Below, piece by piece: positions 11,046 to 25,516 of a stretch of 64,000 bases of DNA (the stretch's first letter is position 1; each line of letters begins with the position of its first letter). The DNA comes from Juglans regia (taxonomy: Eukaryota > Streptophyta > Magnoliopsida > Fagales > Juglandaceae): positions 23,883,370 to 23,947,369 of the forward strand of contig NC_049904.1 in assembly GCF_001411555.2 (NCBI RefSeq), read 5' to 3'. The notes below the pieces were generated by a model. It was not told where the DNA came from. It saw nothing but the letters and a program-made list of their open reading frames with translations, and ran no database searches. Position numbers and translations under genes: made by a program.

Positions 11046-12009
11046 CCCGTTAATTTCTATTAATAGAAGATTGACAAATGTATCCAATTGTAAATCTTTT
11101 TAAATTCTTATATTAATTTTGCAAAAGTCGAAATTGTAGTTTCTAATTGTAAAAAGTGAAAATTTAATTACTAATTTGACGATTAATCACATTGAAAAGA
11201 ATTAAAGAAAAACTACATAATTATGAGCCTACTTAGAGATCTAGGTTAAAATTGAAGAAATAATAACACAGACGCGACCATATACAAACTTTAGTACATA
11301 TTAAGATATTTCTATATATGAAACAAGTTTTAAAATAATAATATCAAGAATTTTTCTTCATAAAAACATCTTCCGAAAAAAAATATGTGAAAACACAGTT
11401 CCATGCCTAGCTAGTTAGCTTGCTACCTCATCGATAGACCATACTGACACGTACGGAACTCAGTTAAGCCATAGCTTTTAATATTGTGTGTTCATGAACT
11501 GAGATGCATGCGATCTACCGAATAGACCATGAAGTTTGGTCCAGCAGTGTCCGACAACGTTGGCATGGAATCAGATATTTTGTTCTTTTTTTTTTATTGT
11601 TTTTGCAATTGTTATCAAATTGACGAGACCTGACTTGCTGGATGTGTTATTTATTTCGATATCTTATCCTCTCATCTCATATCACCTACTTACTTACATC
11701 GTCTTCATCTGTATCTCATGTTGCCCTTTATTAAATTCCTACTATAAATAACTTCGTTTTAGCATTAATATGTCCCACTTCAGTCACGCTTTGCCGGCGT
11801 CACCTCCCGACCGACTACTGTATATAATATATAACAATGAAACAAAGAATAGACCATTTGCTGTTAGTCTTTGCTCAATAAGGTCTCCATTCACGTGATT
11901 CTTCTAAATCATGGTCGTCTTATAACGTCAGTATTATCTAAACTTAAGGATTTTAATGGAGAGATAATTAATATACGAAGTCAATCTTAAATAAACATTA
12001 TAGATCATG

Positions 12010-12040
<31 letters not shown>

Positions 12041-13480
12041 TAAAAAGGACCTATTAATTTATACATCTACGCTGATCATTTTTCAATCCTAACCTAACAT
12101 TTTGTAAATAACATTCCCTAAGTTGACTGGATAAACATAAATAAAGATCGATGCATGTTAATTTTTGTCATTTTATAATACCCCATTTCTGAGAAATTAT
12201 GTACTTTCCCTTAAAATTTTAAATTATTTTATTTTTCATCTTATTGTAACTGATCATTTAGTTCTTTCATTAAACAAAATTATACATCATGTATGATTCA
12301 ATTATAGTTTGATTGAACCACGGCAAGAAAGCTGTTTACTTCTTGCCATGCAAGTTGATCAGTACGTCTATTCTCGTTGTAAATAATTATTTTTATCGTA
12401 AATAAATTCAATTTTCTTTGAAATGAACAGACAAATTTAGTATTAGTACCTAAGTTTCAAAGCAAAATTTGAGTAGCTTGCACCAAATAAATGTTTATGA
12501 ACGTAAGTAATACAAATATCTTTAATTTCTTGTTTCTTTTAGACTGCTTAAGTAACACTAATGCAAATCATACAAAACACAATAGCTACGTGAACACTGT
12601 TCACTGAACAGCAGCTAGCAGGACCACATGCATCTTTATCATCGACGTTCATTTTCAACGAAAAGCCTCATAATAAATATTTCAGAAATTTGAGAGAGGT
12701 AATTTGAGAAGAATAAATATAGATAGAAGTTATTATTAAAAATATTTATTTTGTACTCATAATGTGATATTATCTAAATCATATATTTTTTAAATAAATA
12801 TTAAAAATAATTAATTAAAAATAGTTATATAATAAATATAAAATATATACTATTATAATAATTTTTCTCTAATATTACTCATTTGAGAAGGAAGACCTTT
12901 CTCGATTCTCAGTTCTCAGCCAACCTGTAAACCCATCCTTGAACTGGCCAATAGTACTGTACCCATCCTAGCTAACTCTGTCAGAAAATTGATTTTAAGA
13001 AAAAAGAAACAATTATTCAACCGACAAGGAAAGCACCGAATGAAGGATGGCCATGTCACCATCAAATTAAACAACTTTATGATCGTGATACACCCTGTCT
13101 GTACACGTGTCATAAGCTCCGCAATAGAGGGAGCCGGGGAATAGGGCATGAAATTGTAGCACGTGTGCGTACCTTATAACGAAAGTGGGACTTTCAGGTT
13201 TCCTAGCAGGAAAGAGGGACAAGTACCTTTGTTGCAGCAGGCACGCACGCATTATTAATTCAAAAATTTTATGTATCGTCACTTGTGTACTAAGCTATTA
13301 ATATAATTGTTTGTATCACTTTTTTAATATAAAATATAAAATAATTATTTTAATCACTTAAATCAGTGAATTTAGTAAAGAATACGTTAAAATCATTATA
13401 GGTAACAAAACTCAATTATTAAATAAATTAATCGAGTTTCATGTTCATATAAACTTCTTATATGTATGTTTTATAAAAGT
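11046..13480. other. AT-rich spacer
   Basis: No gene seen. Contents are AT-rich single-copy-looking DNA and a (TA)n microsatellite at 12010-12034. Small open frames here have no recognisable domains or coding character. Confidence 0.6.
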
Positions 13481-13483
13481 AGT

Positions 13484-14162
13484 GTGTTGTTGCAAAATGA
13501 ACATGAGATTTAGATAGTAAGTTGAGATAAGAAAATATAAAAATTAAAAATTAAATAAAATATTATTAATAGAATATTATTTTTAATATTATTTTTATTT
13601 TTAGATTTAAAAAAATTAAATTATTTATTATATTTTATTTAAAAGTTTGAAAAAATTTTAATGATTAGATGAAATGATCAATTGAGATCAACTCATTAAT
13701 CTTTTACATTTTTCTTTGCGCATACACAGGCATATTACACATGCAAATGGCTAGCTATAGTACTGCATTATCAATATGGGAAGTTGGTAACCGATGCTGG
13801 AAGTTCGTTTGTTAGAGAATAACCTGCATGAATGAACAGGGAAATGTTCTTTAATAAACATGCTCATATGCTCGATATTACTAATAATTAATTAGCTCGA
13901 TCTTAATTTGTAGATCTTCGAACTTCCGTACCAAAAATATAAGCTTGTAATTAATTAAACTAAATAAGACATTTCAGCTCATTTCCGCTTATCTCAACTT
14001 ATTTCAACTCATCTTACTACTATTCATTACTATTCAACAACTTTAACTCACAAATCTCACTACTATTCATAATTCATTTCATTACTATTCACAATTCATT
14101 TCATTACTATTCACAATCCATCTCAAGTCATCTCAAATCATCTTCGAATCTAAACGTCTCCT
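13484..14162. repeat. Two MITE copies, GAGATGAGTTGAGAT family
   Basis: 13500-13695 starts GTAAGTTGAGATAAGAAAAT, passes through an AT-rich core (AATATTATTTTTA, TTATTATATTTTA) and ends GATCAACTCATTAA. 13965-14162 reads as CATCTC/ACTATTCA repeats (TCTCAACTTATTTCAACTCA, CACTACTATTCA) and ends TCTAAACGTCTCCTAAA. Both match the family present at 19500, 27655, 43848, 47487, 51300, 58946 and 59303. Termini are degenerate here. Confidence 0.6.
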
Positions 14163-14689
14163 AAATCATGCTTTCAGGCGGGAAAAAAAAAATAACCAAG
14201 CCTAAATGGACAGGCATTTCATTCATGATACCCAAGCATGTTCAAACATGTCTTTCTCTTATCATAGAAAAACAGCAGATCACGAGTACTTTCGGGGGAA
14301 TCAAAGATGTCTCTATTATTTCAGAGCCAGTACTCAATCTTACACACGGTTTATGTGGACCGCTCAACATGCGGTACTGCTAGCTGCTTCACTGCAGTCT
14401 GATCACTTTAATTTCTCTACTTTATTTAGTTCCACATCATTTCCATGTTTAATTTCTGCAGGAAGGTAGCTAGCTAGCTAGGCCAGATTATATATACAAT
14501 GTACTCACACTTTAAAGGAACATTTTCTTTTTCTTTTTTTTTTATCTTATTGGAAGATTAATAAACAAATTTAAAGTAAATATATATAAATCTTCATGTC
14601 CCATTAATTTATCATCAACAAGCATATTAATTATATAGTACCTATATATAGCAAGTAAAGTGAATACTTTAAACAAGAGGTGCAGTAAT

Positions 14690-15095
14690 ATTTTGGTGTG
14701 AAGTTTAATTTGACCGCTCATGATTGTTTGACGAAATTTGTTTTTACTTAGTGATTAAAAAAGTGATTTTAAGTGTATTGATATATTTTTTTATTTTTAA
14801 AAAATATTAAAAAAATTTGAATATAAAAATGAAAAAAAAATTGAAAAAACACTATCGGTCAAAATAAGCGGGCTACCTTGGGAGGTAGAGTAGTCTAACT
14901 CTTTGAAGTGAAATTGCTACAACCACAAAAAGATTCCATAAAACTAAACTCACATATTGACATGACTTCATATGATACATTAGATCTATTTTATAATAAA
15001 AATAGTTTTATAATTTAACATATGATATCAAGTCACTTCAACTTGTAGATTTACTTTTATTAAATTTCTTTGTGACTAAATCATTTCTTTGGAGC
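14690..15095. repeat. Two small MITE-like elements
   Basis: 14740-14905 shares TTTTTACTTAGTGATTAA and the following A/T-rich core with the element at 57172-57430. 14915-15095 begins near CAACCACAAAAAGATTCC and ends TTCTTTGTGACTAAATC, with internal near-palindromic TATGATA...TATGATATCAAG sequence. A related sequence occurs at 23375-23520 and 24590-24715. Confidence 0.45.
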
Positions 15096-16826
15096 AAAAT
15101 ATAAATGCCATATATTGTAGAAAATTTCCTGTGGAAAACCCGTTACTTTTCATTTTTTTTGAAAGCTTACAATATAATTATATATACCATGAAGTAATTC
15201 AATTTTTAACTACAAATTTATGCAGAAAAATAAAGCGATGAAATTACCAAATTCAGACCTGGTGTTTGAATTGCCATTCTGATCAATAGGTAGTAGGCAG
15301 GACAATAATGCAGGAGAAAAGAATGAGAAAGGGATAGATTTAAAAGATTGAAAGATACAAGAGATCATTAGGAGATAGATAAAAGGAAGTTTTGCTTAAT
15401 TAACCATTACTCCGATAATGACTGATCATACATAGATGCATACAAAATGTCTGCAAATAGAATCTCACCTCTCTACCCCTTATTTATTGTAACCATATCA
15501 TATATATATATAGATATCGATATTGATATAATCCCTAGGTCAGAAATAACTCACCCACTAATTGTCATCAGAATTATCAGTAGTATAACCATTACAACTA
15601 GCCTTGTAAACTACAACCTTTTTCTTGGATTTATCCCCGATTTTCAACAAATTATTGGAATTTGAATATGGAATTAATAATGGGTTCACAGGTGAAATAA
15701 CTTAAGAAAACACGTCGAAGCGGGAAATTTTATTACTGTTCATGTGGACAATAATTTCTCGAGGAGTGTTCCAACCAACGATGTTGTCGAGAATTTTAGG
15801 TATAAATCATGATTTTTGATTAGTTTCCCCGACCATATGGCATGGAACTTACCTCCACAAAATGTTCCTTGCCAGGCTAAACATGATCATATATATATAT
15901 ATATATAAGGATTTAAAGAAAGTTGTCTTTAGGTAATTTACCTATAGATGTAGATATTAACAAAAGGTTAAGTCCATGTTCTTCTTCAATATAGATTTCT
16001 AATTATCTAATGTCTTCTTTTCAGATCTGCCTCAGTACTTGACAATAATTAATGTACTCGAGTTTCTTCTGATCACTGCAGCACTAGTACTTGATCTTGA
16101 TATTATTATATGGCCTTCTCATCATTTGGTACCTTCATACTGTATTGGAGCATATATATCCACACAATCTTGCAGGGATAACCAACTTCACCAGTTGGTT
16201 TATGGCTTATATATCTTCGTACTCAAATAATTTCTCGAATAGTAGAACTGATCATCAGCCATTCAAGAAATTATTCCGATTGAACACTATATATAATGAA
16301 ATTTTGCTAAATCAACTTTAACAACAACCTCTCATCATGATGATCAGTCATGTGTTGGTTGACAATTGAATCCAATTCTTTCTATTATTTTTATATCTCT
16401 AATAAGGTAAAAAGAAGGAAGGTCTAACTCTAAGTTGTCCAATTAAAAAAAAGGATTGATGGCATATTTGAGTCATAGCACATGGTTTCATTAGACAAAA
16501 CGATAATTTGTTCAACCTAAATGAAGTAGGTAGATTTTATATAAAGAAGATTTAGTTCATCATGTTTAATTTGATAAAGGTAGGAGAAGAACCCAATTCG
16601 ACATTGATAAAAAAATTAGAGAAATCATAACCAAGTTAAGATGATATGGTTCAACCTATTCTTCTTTTGCCAAATATCTTACTATTTTCAAAGAAGTTGG
16701 ATCGATTACACCCGTTTAGATTTTCATTCAAAAGTTCTTATATGTTTCTGCTTGCCCCCTTACGACCCATAAAAAATGAACTTGTTCATTTTATTTTCTT
16801 ATAGGAACATATACAAGACCTGTCAC
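15096..16826. other. AT-rich spacer with short simple repeats
   Basis: No gene recognised. Contains a short (AT)n tract around 15889-15907 and an AT-rich run near 15499-15530. Two overlapping open frames at 16039-16321 have no family resemblance. Confidence 0.5.
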
Positions 16827-16996
16827 TATAAAAAGAATAGAGGGAATGGCAGCATTAAATATGTCATTTTCAAATTTCACAATAATGATAATGCATGTCC
16901 TACTAATTAATTAATTAGTAGGACATGCATTATCATTATTGTGAAATTTGAAAATGACACATATTTAATGCTGTCATTCCCTCTATTCTTTTTATA
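16827..16996. repeat. Near-perfect 170-base palindrome (hairpin)
   Basis: The arms mirror each other around 16910/16911 in the AATTAATTAATT centre. The left arm starts TATAAAAAGAATAGAGGG and the right arm ends with its complement. Over about 84 base pairs the arms differ only by one 2-base indel (extra CA near 16958) and one G/A-type mismatch (GGCAGC against GCTGTC). There is essentially no loop. No matching target duplication is obvious. It could be a fold-back MITE or a young small-RNA hairpin. Confidence 0.9.
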
Positions 16997-18478
16997 AAAA
17001 GATTTAGTACCTATGCGAAAAACATGATTTCATCGACATGAAAGTCTAACTACATTGCATTACACGCCTTGAATTTCACTCCATCCAAGCTTCTTGAAGC
17101 TCAAGTCGTATGATGAGTTGCTAAACTTGTTTTGAAAATGCTTGGATTTCATCATTGATCTCATAATATATATAATTAGCCAACACTCAAACATTACGAC
17201 AAAACATATATTAATATTAATCAATTGATCAAGACCACCCTTTTTCTAAGGAATTGTTAGACTTCCAAGGTTTTCAACTATAAATGTTTGCTTGAAGATA
17301 ACGGCCACCTCCCTTAATTATTACATTGGATCGAGTGGGGTAGTACTAGAGCATGGGAATGAGTACTCCAAGTCTCCATGTATGGACGTACGTCTTGTTA
17401 ATTAGTATCTCATTTTGCTAGGTTAACTAGGACGTCATTGAAGTCTTCGCGCGCTTCAACGGTTTATTTTTTTTCACGTGCCAATTTGATACCATCTTCA
17501 AGATCGAGGGAGTGGATTCTCAAACGAAATATGATGTCCTTTATTTGTATGGGCTTCCATGCATGTCTTGATGATGTACAGTGTACACCATAACCAAAAG
17601 GTCACCTTATAGCTAGGAGGAGGCTAATTATAGTCAAATAATCCATCTTGATTTCCACCATAATAGAAGTCAATGTGTGTTGAGAGGAGCATAGTGGAGA
17701 GATGACATTGACATGAAAAATCAAGATAATGTGGACGTTCATGGCTATTTTTTTCCCAGAAAATTTTACTCATCATCCCTATACCATGCACACACCAAAC
17801 ATGATTTTTTTTTTTTTTATTTATCAAATATGTCTTGTATAGATGATGAGTAGAAGAATTCATTTAATTTAGCAAGAATAAAACAAAATAAAATAAAAAA
17901 TCAAGTGTACGTGGTGTGTGATGTAAAGATAATAAATAAAATGACTCATTTTTTTAATTTTCTAATAATGAAAACATGTACTATTTCTTATCTTCTAATT
18001 AGTAGTGGACAAAGGTCTTAAATATGGGCAGAATTATTCAACCCCACACACTTGTACTTGGCTACTTTTCAAAGGGATCTACACTTCCTCTCGGGAGAAT
18101 GATCAGATTCCCACTATACTCATCAAGTGTTTTGTACAAGACTAACGAAAGGTGTGCAACATCCCAAACTTTCTACTGTAGGGTGGGAAAAATAAGAAAG
18201 AAAACGAAATTTACATAAAGGGTATTATTATACTCTTTTTCATTCTAATCTTTAAAATTAATATCTGCAACACACTTGGAGATCATGTGGCAAAATTTAA
18301 GTGCGTGTCATTTAAGTGAATGATAGAAGAAATTACTTAAAATGTGACACATCATCACGTGGGTATAGCACGAAGATTTCACCTTCTTCATGCTTGAACT
18401 AATTATATTTCTCTCCAACTATTTTATGGTACAAGTCGCAAAGGAGCATTATTTTAGTTGCAGTCCCATATGATCCAT
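16997..18478. other. Spacer
   Basis: No gene recognised. Composition varies, with poly-T at about 17806-17818 and A-rich stretches at 17870-17910. Open frames at 17624-17863 and 18024-18218 lack domain signatures. Confidence 0.5.
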
Positions 18479-19411
18479 TAGGGCTGCAACCCGGCCCGTC
18501 ACAATCAAGTTTACACCCGATCCGATCCGACCCGCTCTATTTATGGTGCCAAACCGAATCGACCCGACCCGATTAAAATAGATTTGGGTCGAACCCGTAT
18601 GACCCAACGTTTACCAAACAAAAAAACACCTAACTTTTTGCACATTGATTTGTCTCAGATCTAAACCTCAAATTACAATATCAATCTCCATTGATCTCAG
18701 ATTCTTCTCAATCTCAAGAAAAAATCCCAAAAAAAAAAAAATGAAAAGAGCAAACTTTGTAGAAGTCATTTGGATGCAGTCGTTTGCAAAAGCGGTAGTA
18801 GCAAACAAGAATAGTAGATATTCAGTCTTCCTCCTCGCCCTCATTCTCGACAATGTTGAAGTAAACATTCTTGTCCTTGTTGAAAGCAATCACCCGAAAC
18901 CAATCCCTCACATTGCGCTTCTTCAAGTACTTGAGATACATTTTAGAGAAGTTGTTGTCAGAGGTAATAGAGATTTTGCTCTTTTTGCGGACGACGGTGA
19001 TGGATTCACAGAGAACGTCGGCCTTGCCTCCGACCTTGATCCCTGGAGGAACTTCTCAAGTGAGGCAAGATCCATGATCTTTTCCTCAACCGGCTTTGCG
19101 TTGTCAATCACGAATGTGGCTCCCTTCTTCTTCCCCTTCGGTCCCACCGTTGTTGCCCCGCGACTCATTTTCACTATGATTCTTCACTCCACAGACACAA
19201 GAGATAAGGGAATGGTTTTTCGCTCAGGACTTGGAGTTGGGGGTGGCTCTGGTTTGATAAGTTTGTATTTATATTCGGACGGGTTGACACTAACGTAAAC
19301 AACCCGAGTAACTAGTCGGGTTGGAAACCGATCAGATAACGAACCGATAAAAGTCAGGTCGGGTCATTTTAAACGGGTCCAACGGGTTTTCGGGTAATCT
19401 GCACAGCCCTA
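18479..19411. mobile_element. hAT-like element carrying a captured L22 copy
   Basis: The ends are short inverted repeats TAGGGCTG (18479-18486, and the complement at 19404-19411), followed inward by repeated ACCCG/CCGACCC motifs on the left and CGGGT motifs on the right. Flanks resemble each other (TATGATCCAT at 18469-18478, TACGATCCAT at 19422-19431, with a 12-base duplication CCCTACGATC in between), consistent with a diverged 8-base hAT duplication. The interior at 18640-19170 is an intronless ribosomal protein L22 copy, so the element looks like a transposon that carries host coding sequence. Confidence 0.65.
18822..19168 (-). pseudogene. Processed-type copy of 60S ribosomal protein L22
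   Basis: The ATG at 19168 opens [20 protein letters not shown] and [12 protein letters not shown], the plant L22 (eL22) N-terminus. About 40 codons in, a small deletion shifts frame; the correct product resumes one frame over as [20 protein letters not shown], then [20 protein letters not shown] and ENEGEEED before a stop near 18822. Two further in-frame losses are inferred, about five residues in the KYLTKKYLKK region and about four near NVYELRYFN, relative to the plant family as I recall it. There are no introns although plant L22 genes normally have them, so the copy came from spliced RNA. No poly-A tail is visible. Confidence 0.85.
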
Positions 19412-19496
19412 CGATCTACCCTACGATCCATAGATCATAAGAAGTTTTGAAATAATAATATTGACTATTCCTTGGAAATTAAATAATATTGATCAA

Positions 19497-19840
19497 GGGC
19501 TTGTTTGGAAGATGGGATTGTTTGATCATCTCATCTCATTTCCTTCTTAAATATCATTCAAATATAAACATTTTTCAATTTTAAATTTTTAACTTTTTAT
19601 CAAATCACTACTTAATCGTTATATCTTTCTCAAATTTTCAAACAAAACACAAAAAATAATTCAAATTTCAAAACAAAAATAATATTAAATAATTATATTC
19701 TAACAATATATTTTGATTTAACTTTTTATCTCCCATTTTTTTAAAAATTATATTCTAACTACAATTCACAAATTATTTCACTACTATTCATAGAATTCTC
19801 ATATCATCTCATTCTCCAAGCATACATTCTCTAAGGCTTC
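19497..19840. repeat. MITE copy, GTTTGGATGTTGA family
   Basis: Begins GGGCTTGTTTGGAAGATGGG with CATCTCATCTCATTTC, continues through the shared core (ATATCATTCAAATATAAACA, TTTCAAACAAAACACAAAAA, ACTACTATTCATAGAATTC) and ends CATATCATCTCATTCTCCAA. Same family as the two copies in the katanin-like gene's introns. Confidence 0.65.
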
Positions 19841-20265
19841 CAAATAATATTCGATCTTAGAAATACATACATATGGAGTTATTAGATATGCAACTGATCT
19901 CTATTTTCTTTGATGATGCATGCTTGAATGCCACAATCAATAATATTCCACTTTCAAGTAATTTATATGTTTTTCCACGTAAAAGATTGATTACAATCAT
20001 GGCGTGATCTCAAAGATCACGCGGGTAACACACATCAAATGTTGATGTTGAATGCAATATGGATGGTATTAAATGCTCTTCCATTTCTCTCTCTATTGGG
20101 ATTAACATTACCTAGATTTAAAAAAAAAATGATAAATGTGACGTTATGAAATCAAAACCATATAATTCGAAACCTATAACTAGGATTTTAGAAACTTATC
20201 CTAAAATAGACCAACAATTCTGAATGATATCCATCCATACATCTAAATTTCTTAACAATATGATC

Positions 20266-20445
20266 ATGAGTAATGTTACTCATCATCTCAATTCTCATCA
20301 TCCTCTCATCATCTCATGATGTAGCATTATATGATTGGTGACTATTTATTCTATCTCACTTGTAAACTTATCATCTAATGCCACGTCATGGGATGATGAG
20401 AGAATGATAAGAAAATGGATGATGAATAGATTTTCTCATCATATT
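20266..20445. repeat. Fold-back MITE rich in CATCATCTCA
   Basis: The left half (ACTCATCATCTCAATTCTCA, CTCATGATGTAGCAT) is mirrored by the right half (ATGCCACGTCATGGGATGAT, AATGGATGATGAATAG). The two arms pair imperfectly over roughly 60 bases around a centre near 20350. No coding capacity. Confidence 0.6.
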
Positions 20446-20890
20446 ATATATATACTACATCATTATCTTACTTTCATTCCTTTTTATAAATGTAACACTT
20501 TCTATCGTCCTTGAATTGTCTTTTATTTTATTCTTATATATAAAAAATATATAAAAATAAATAAATAATGACATTTTATCATAGTAAGATAATAGTGCAG
20601 CATGTAGAATTTCTTTTTAAAATTTAAATTACTACGCAAAGTAAGAGTGCAAGATTAATGAAAAATTAAAATATGAGATTAAAAAAAAGGTTGGAAGTAC
20701 AACTTCTAATAATGCTAGAGGTAGGGTACGTATTGATCCCAAAAAATTATTCTTAAAAGATAGTAAATCCGTACGATATCTTTTCCATTTTTTTAAAAAA
20801 GTATTTTTATGATTGCATAAACTTTTGTGTTAGTTTTCTGTTTGTAGAAAGGGAAGAAAAAACTGAAAGCAATTTTGACCCTCGATTGCA

Positions 20891-20896
20891 TATAAA
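20891..20896 (+). promoter_or_regulatory. Probable TATA box of the GA 2-oxidase gene
   Basis: TATAAA lies about 150 bases upstream of the start codon, followed by a pyrimidine-rich leader (CTCTCCAGCTTTCCTCTC, TTTCTCTCTCC), the usual arrangement for a plant core promoter. Assigned by sequence and position only. Confidence 0.5.
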
Positions 20897-21041
20897 GTGC
20901 CGAGCAGGCGCACACAGCCAGATGGATCCTCTCTATAGTTAGTAACGCCTCTGCACTCTCCAGCTTTCCTCTCATGCACTAACAATATTTCTCTCTCCTT
21001 CTTTTTCTCTCTAAAATTCAATTTCAGTGACAGAGACAACC

Positions 21042-22391
<1,350 letters not shown>

Positions 22392-22573
22392 TGCGCGCGG
22401 TCTATTTCCCCTCGTTTATGCAAAAGATTATGTTTTTTTTTCGAAGCTAAAAATAGGCTCGAAAAGTTATTCAACTTGCCAAAGATGGAAAACGAATACA
22501 ATGTTCTTTAATGTTAATTTTTTCTTCAGTATCTTCACTTTGAATTCGTCTTCTATACTCTATTTACTTGATC

Positions 22574-22604
<31 letters not shown>

Positions 22605-22910
22605 TAGACTTCATTCATTCATAAAAGTGAAGTTATAGCTATAATTTGATATATACAAGAAAAATCTCATATTACAAGTTAACTATTTATAGTTGAGACT
22701 CCACCAGTATATAAATTCATTTATAACCGATATGGTCTTAAATTTTATAACTCTTTACAGACAAACCGTCTCACACTTTGTCTAAAACAAAAATTTCAAA
22801 TTACTTAATCGAATTAAACCATCATTTTATACAATTAAATGTTGTAAGATAAACATATTCTATCTGTCTCTATAAAATCAAATCATCTAATTCGATCAAA
22901 CAATTAAAGA

Positions 22911-22948
<38 letters not shown>

Positions 22949-25508
22949 AATTTACTTCTAAACCTTTCTTCTACCATTAATGCAAGGTTATCATCGTCGT
23001 CGTCGGTCATATCTTTTAACACATAGCAAAAAAAATGTGGAATTCAACTCTAAAGGACGGACCTCAAGCAGTTGAATCGTTGATATTTATTAATTAACAG
23101 TGGTGGTTATCCTTATCCATACCAGCTGGAGCCGGGAAATTACTTCATCAGCAGTTACTACGAAGTTTGTGTGGCTTTTATGTAAGCAACTCACAACGAC
23201 CATAAGTTTCTTTTCTTGAAATCCATCATCGAGTGGACATAAAAGAAATTAAATATACATACGTCGAGTCTGCAATATTTGTTTTTCATAATGTTAGCAC
23301 CGTCAACAGAACATAAAAAAGGAAAGGAATAGTAGAGCTTTGTGAAAAAAAACATTTTCAATCCATATAAAGATTTCAGAAGATAAACTCACAAATTTGT
23401 ATAGTTTGATATCAATAAGTCATATTATAAAATTATTTTTAATTTAAAATAGATATAATATATCACATCAAATCATTTTAATTTATGAATTTATTTTTAT
23501 AATTTTTTTGTGGTTATATCTATAACGCTCCACTGGAAGGAATGTCCAAACCACTTAGTTTATATTTTAAAAAAACTAGTCATTTATACAATTAGAATTT
23601 CATTAAAATATTATAGAGAGCAAGAATTTCTCATTCTCAATCAATATAAAATCTTATACACCTCCTACCCTTATCCTTATCATATGAAATATAACAATTT
23701 TGCCTTCTTAAATTCCCGACTCCCGACGTCCTCATCAGGTCAATCCATCATAAATGGTACAGTTCAAGTCTCACATTTCTAATTGAGATATATTTTGATA
23801 TCATTTATTAACGTCACAATAGAAATTCCAAACCACTTGACTTACATTTCAAAATTAGGATTAATCAATGATACAATTAGATTAGTCTCATTAAAATATT
23901 ATAAAAAATAAAATTTTCTCCTTTTTAAAAAATATAGAATCTCATACATCACCTACTATTATTTGAATTACAGTGTCACTTCTCCTAAAAATAGGATTAA
24001 TCTGCTGTATAATTGCACAGCAATTAATTAGGCACATTATATACACACACATGTATGTGTGTGTCTGAGAATAAATATTTCTGCAGGTAATTTTATTATG
24101 TCAGATAATGCCAAAAAGAAGGAAAGGGTATTATTCTGAACTTACGGCCCCACATCTACGAGATTGGACTCGTAATATATCAGATTGATGAGAGGAAGTA
24201 ATCTCCAGAACCATCATTTTCAGTAGTGTGAAAATAAAGATCACCACACAAATAAAAACATATGTTATTTGCTTCTAAATGCCATCAAACTTTATCGGAT
24301 ATTGCATGCTTATTGCTTTATACCAACAATAATCCGTACGTTTTCCTTTTCTTTTTCTATTTTTCTTGCTTGAGTTTGGAAAGGATTTGAGTAGATACAC
24401 CAATTAATTTGGATTATATCAGTCCGCCCTTCCCCCACAAAAATGAAAGGGATGCAGAGAGAAGATTCTCATGATAGGGATAGAGCGCGATCACTCTCAT
24501 CTACTAGTTTCTATTTGACTGTAAATATAATATCCAATCCCAGCCATCACTCTCTCTCTCACACAAGTATTGTTATTCAATGTTACCGACACAAATATCT
24601 TACAAACTGACGTGATTTAATATGATTTATAATATAAAAATAATTATATTATATAACGTATCATATCAAAATATTTTAATTTATAAATTTATTTTTATTT
24701 TTTTAATATTCAAACTAAACTCAATCTCCCCAGTTTTCTGACGTGGCATTTCATCATCATTTTAGAAAAAGAGTAGTGCTGCCTTTTGGCGAAACCAAAC
24801 AAAGGAAGAACTGGTGATTGAGCAGGCGCTGGCCTCAATTCTATCTTAATCATGCCGCAAGCATAGTGGATTTGAGTTTTGACAGCCACAAAGTCATATT
24901 GTGACAGCGTAAAGTAGTACTAAAAAAAGCCATCGATGATATAAGTCCATTGAAGAATATTATAGGGATATATAGCATAACAATCAAAAAGCAATACATA
25001 CAATAACTCCATTGAAGAATATATTCACATATAGCATCCCGTCGCACTTATATTTCGAGCCACATGATTTCTGGCCTTGTTTATCTTAATTATAAAAAAG
25101 TTTGAAAAATGAGGAAATTTTTTGTAAAAATACGTGCATCGATCATGCTATCCGATTTATTATCCGGAACTACGTACATAGCCATATATATATATATATA
25201 TATGACTTTGCATTTGTCAAAATGATTCGTGACTTGAACCTAATTAACGTATCTTTTTGTGAAGGGGCGCGCATAATTTCTTGGACTAAAGGACACGTGC
25301 GTTAGTTTATAATATAAAGAAATGATATTTACAATCATAGAGTGAGTAAATATTACGTATTTTTTTTTAAAAAAATAAGTAAATATATATGAGATTCATA
25401 TAATAAAAAAATAATTTTTTTAATAATTAGTCTATTTTTTTTCAAAAAAAATATTCGATATTTACACGATAATTATATCTAGTATTACTCTAACATAACT
25501 GCACGAGG
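22392..25508. other. AT-rich spacer with small repeats
   Basis: No gene seen. The 3' flank of the oxidase has a T run at 22578-22596. An (AT)n tract lies at 22913-22944. MITE-like sequences lie at about 23375-23520, 24590-24715 and 25318-25495; the last, AATGATATTTACAATCAT...CTAGTATTACTC, recurs at about 26120-26235 and 41235-41395. A duplicated block lies at 23537-23690 and 23826-23985. Another (TA)n tract is at 25184-25202. Confidence 0.5.
23537..23985. repeat. Imperfect direct repeat, two copies
   Basis: Copy one (from 23537: GGAAGGAATGTCCAAACCAC) and copy two (from 23826: AAATTCCAAACCACTTGACT) share order and wording: a CCAAACCACTT block, then CATTTATACAATTAGA versus CAATGATACAATTAGA, ATTAAAATATTATA, and a closing AAAATCTTATACACCTCCTA versus AGAATCTCATACATCACCTA. 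They are about 290 bases apart. Probably fragments of one repeat family. Confidence 0.55.
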
Positions 25509-25516
25509 CCAAAGGT

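Noticed and set aside
14168..14469. Two overlapping small plus-strand frames
   Set aside because: No domain, overlapping frames and AT-rich repeat surroundings suggest chance.
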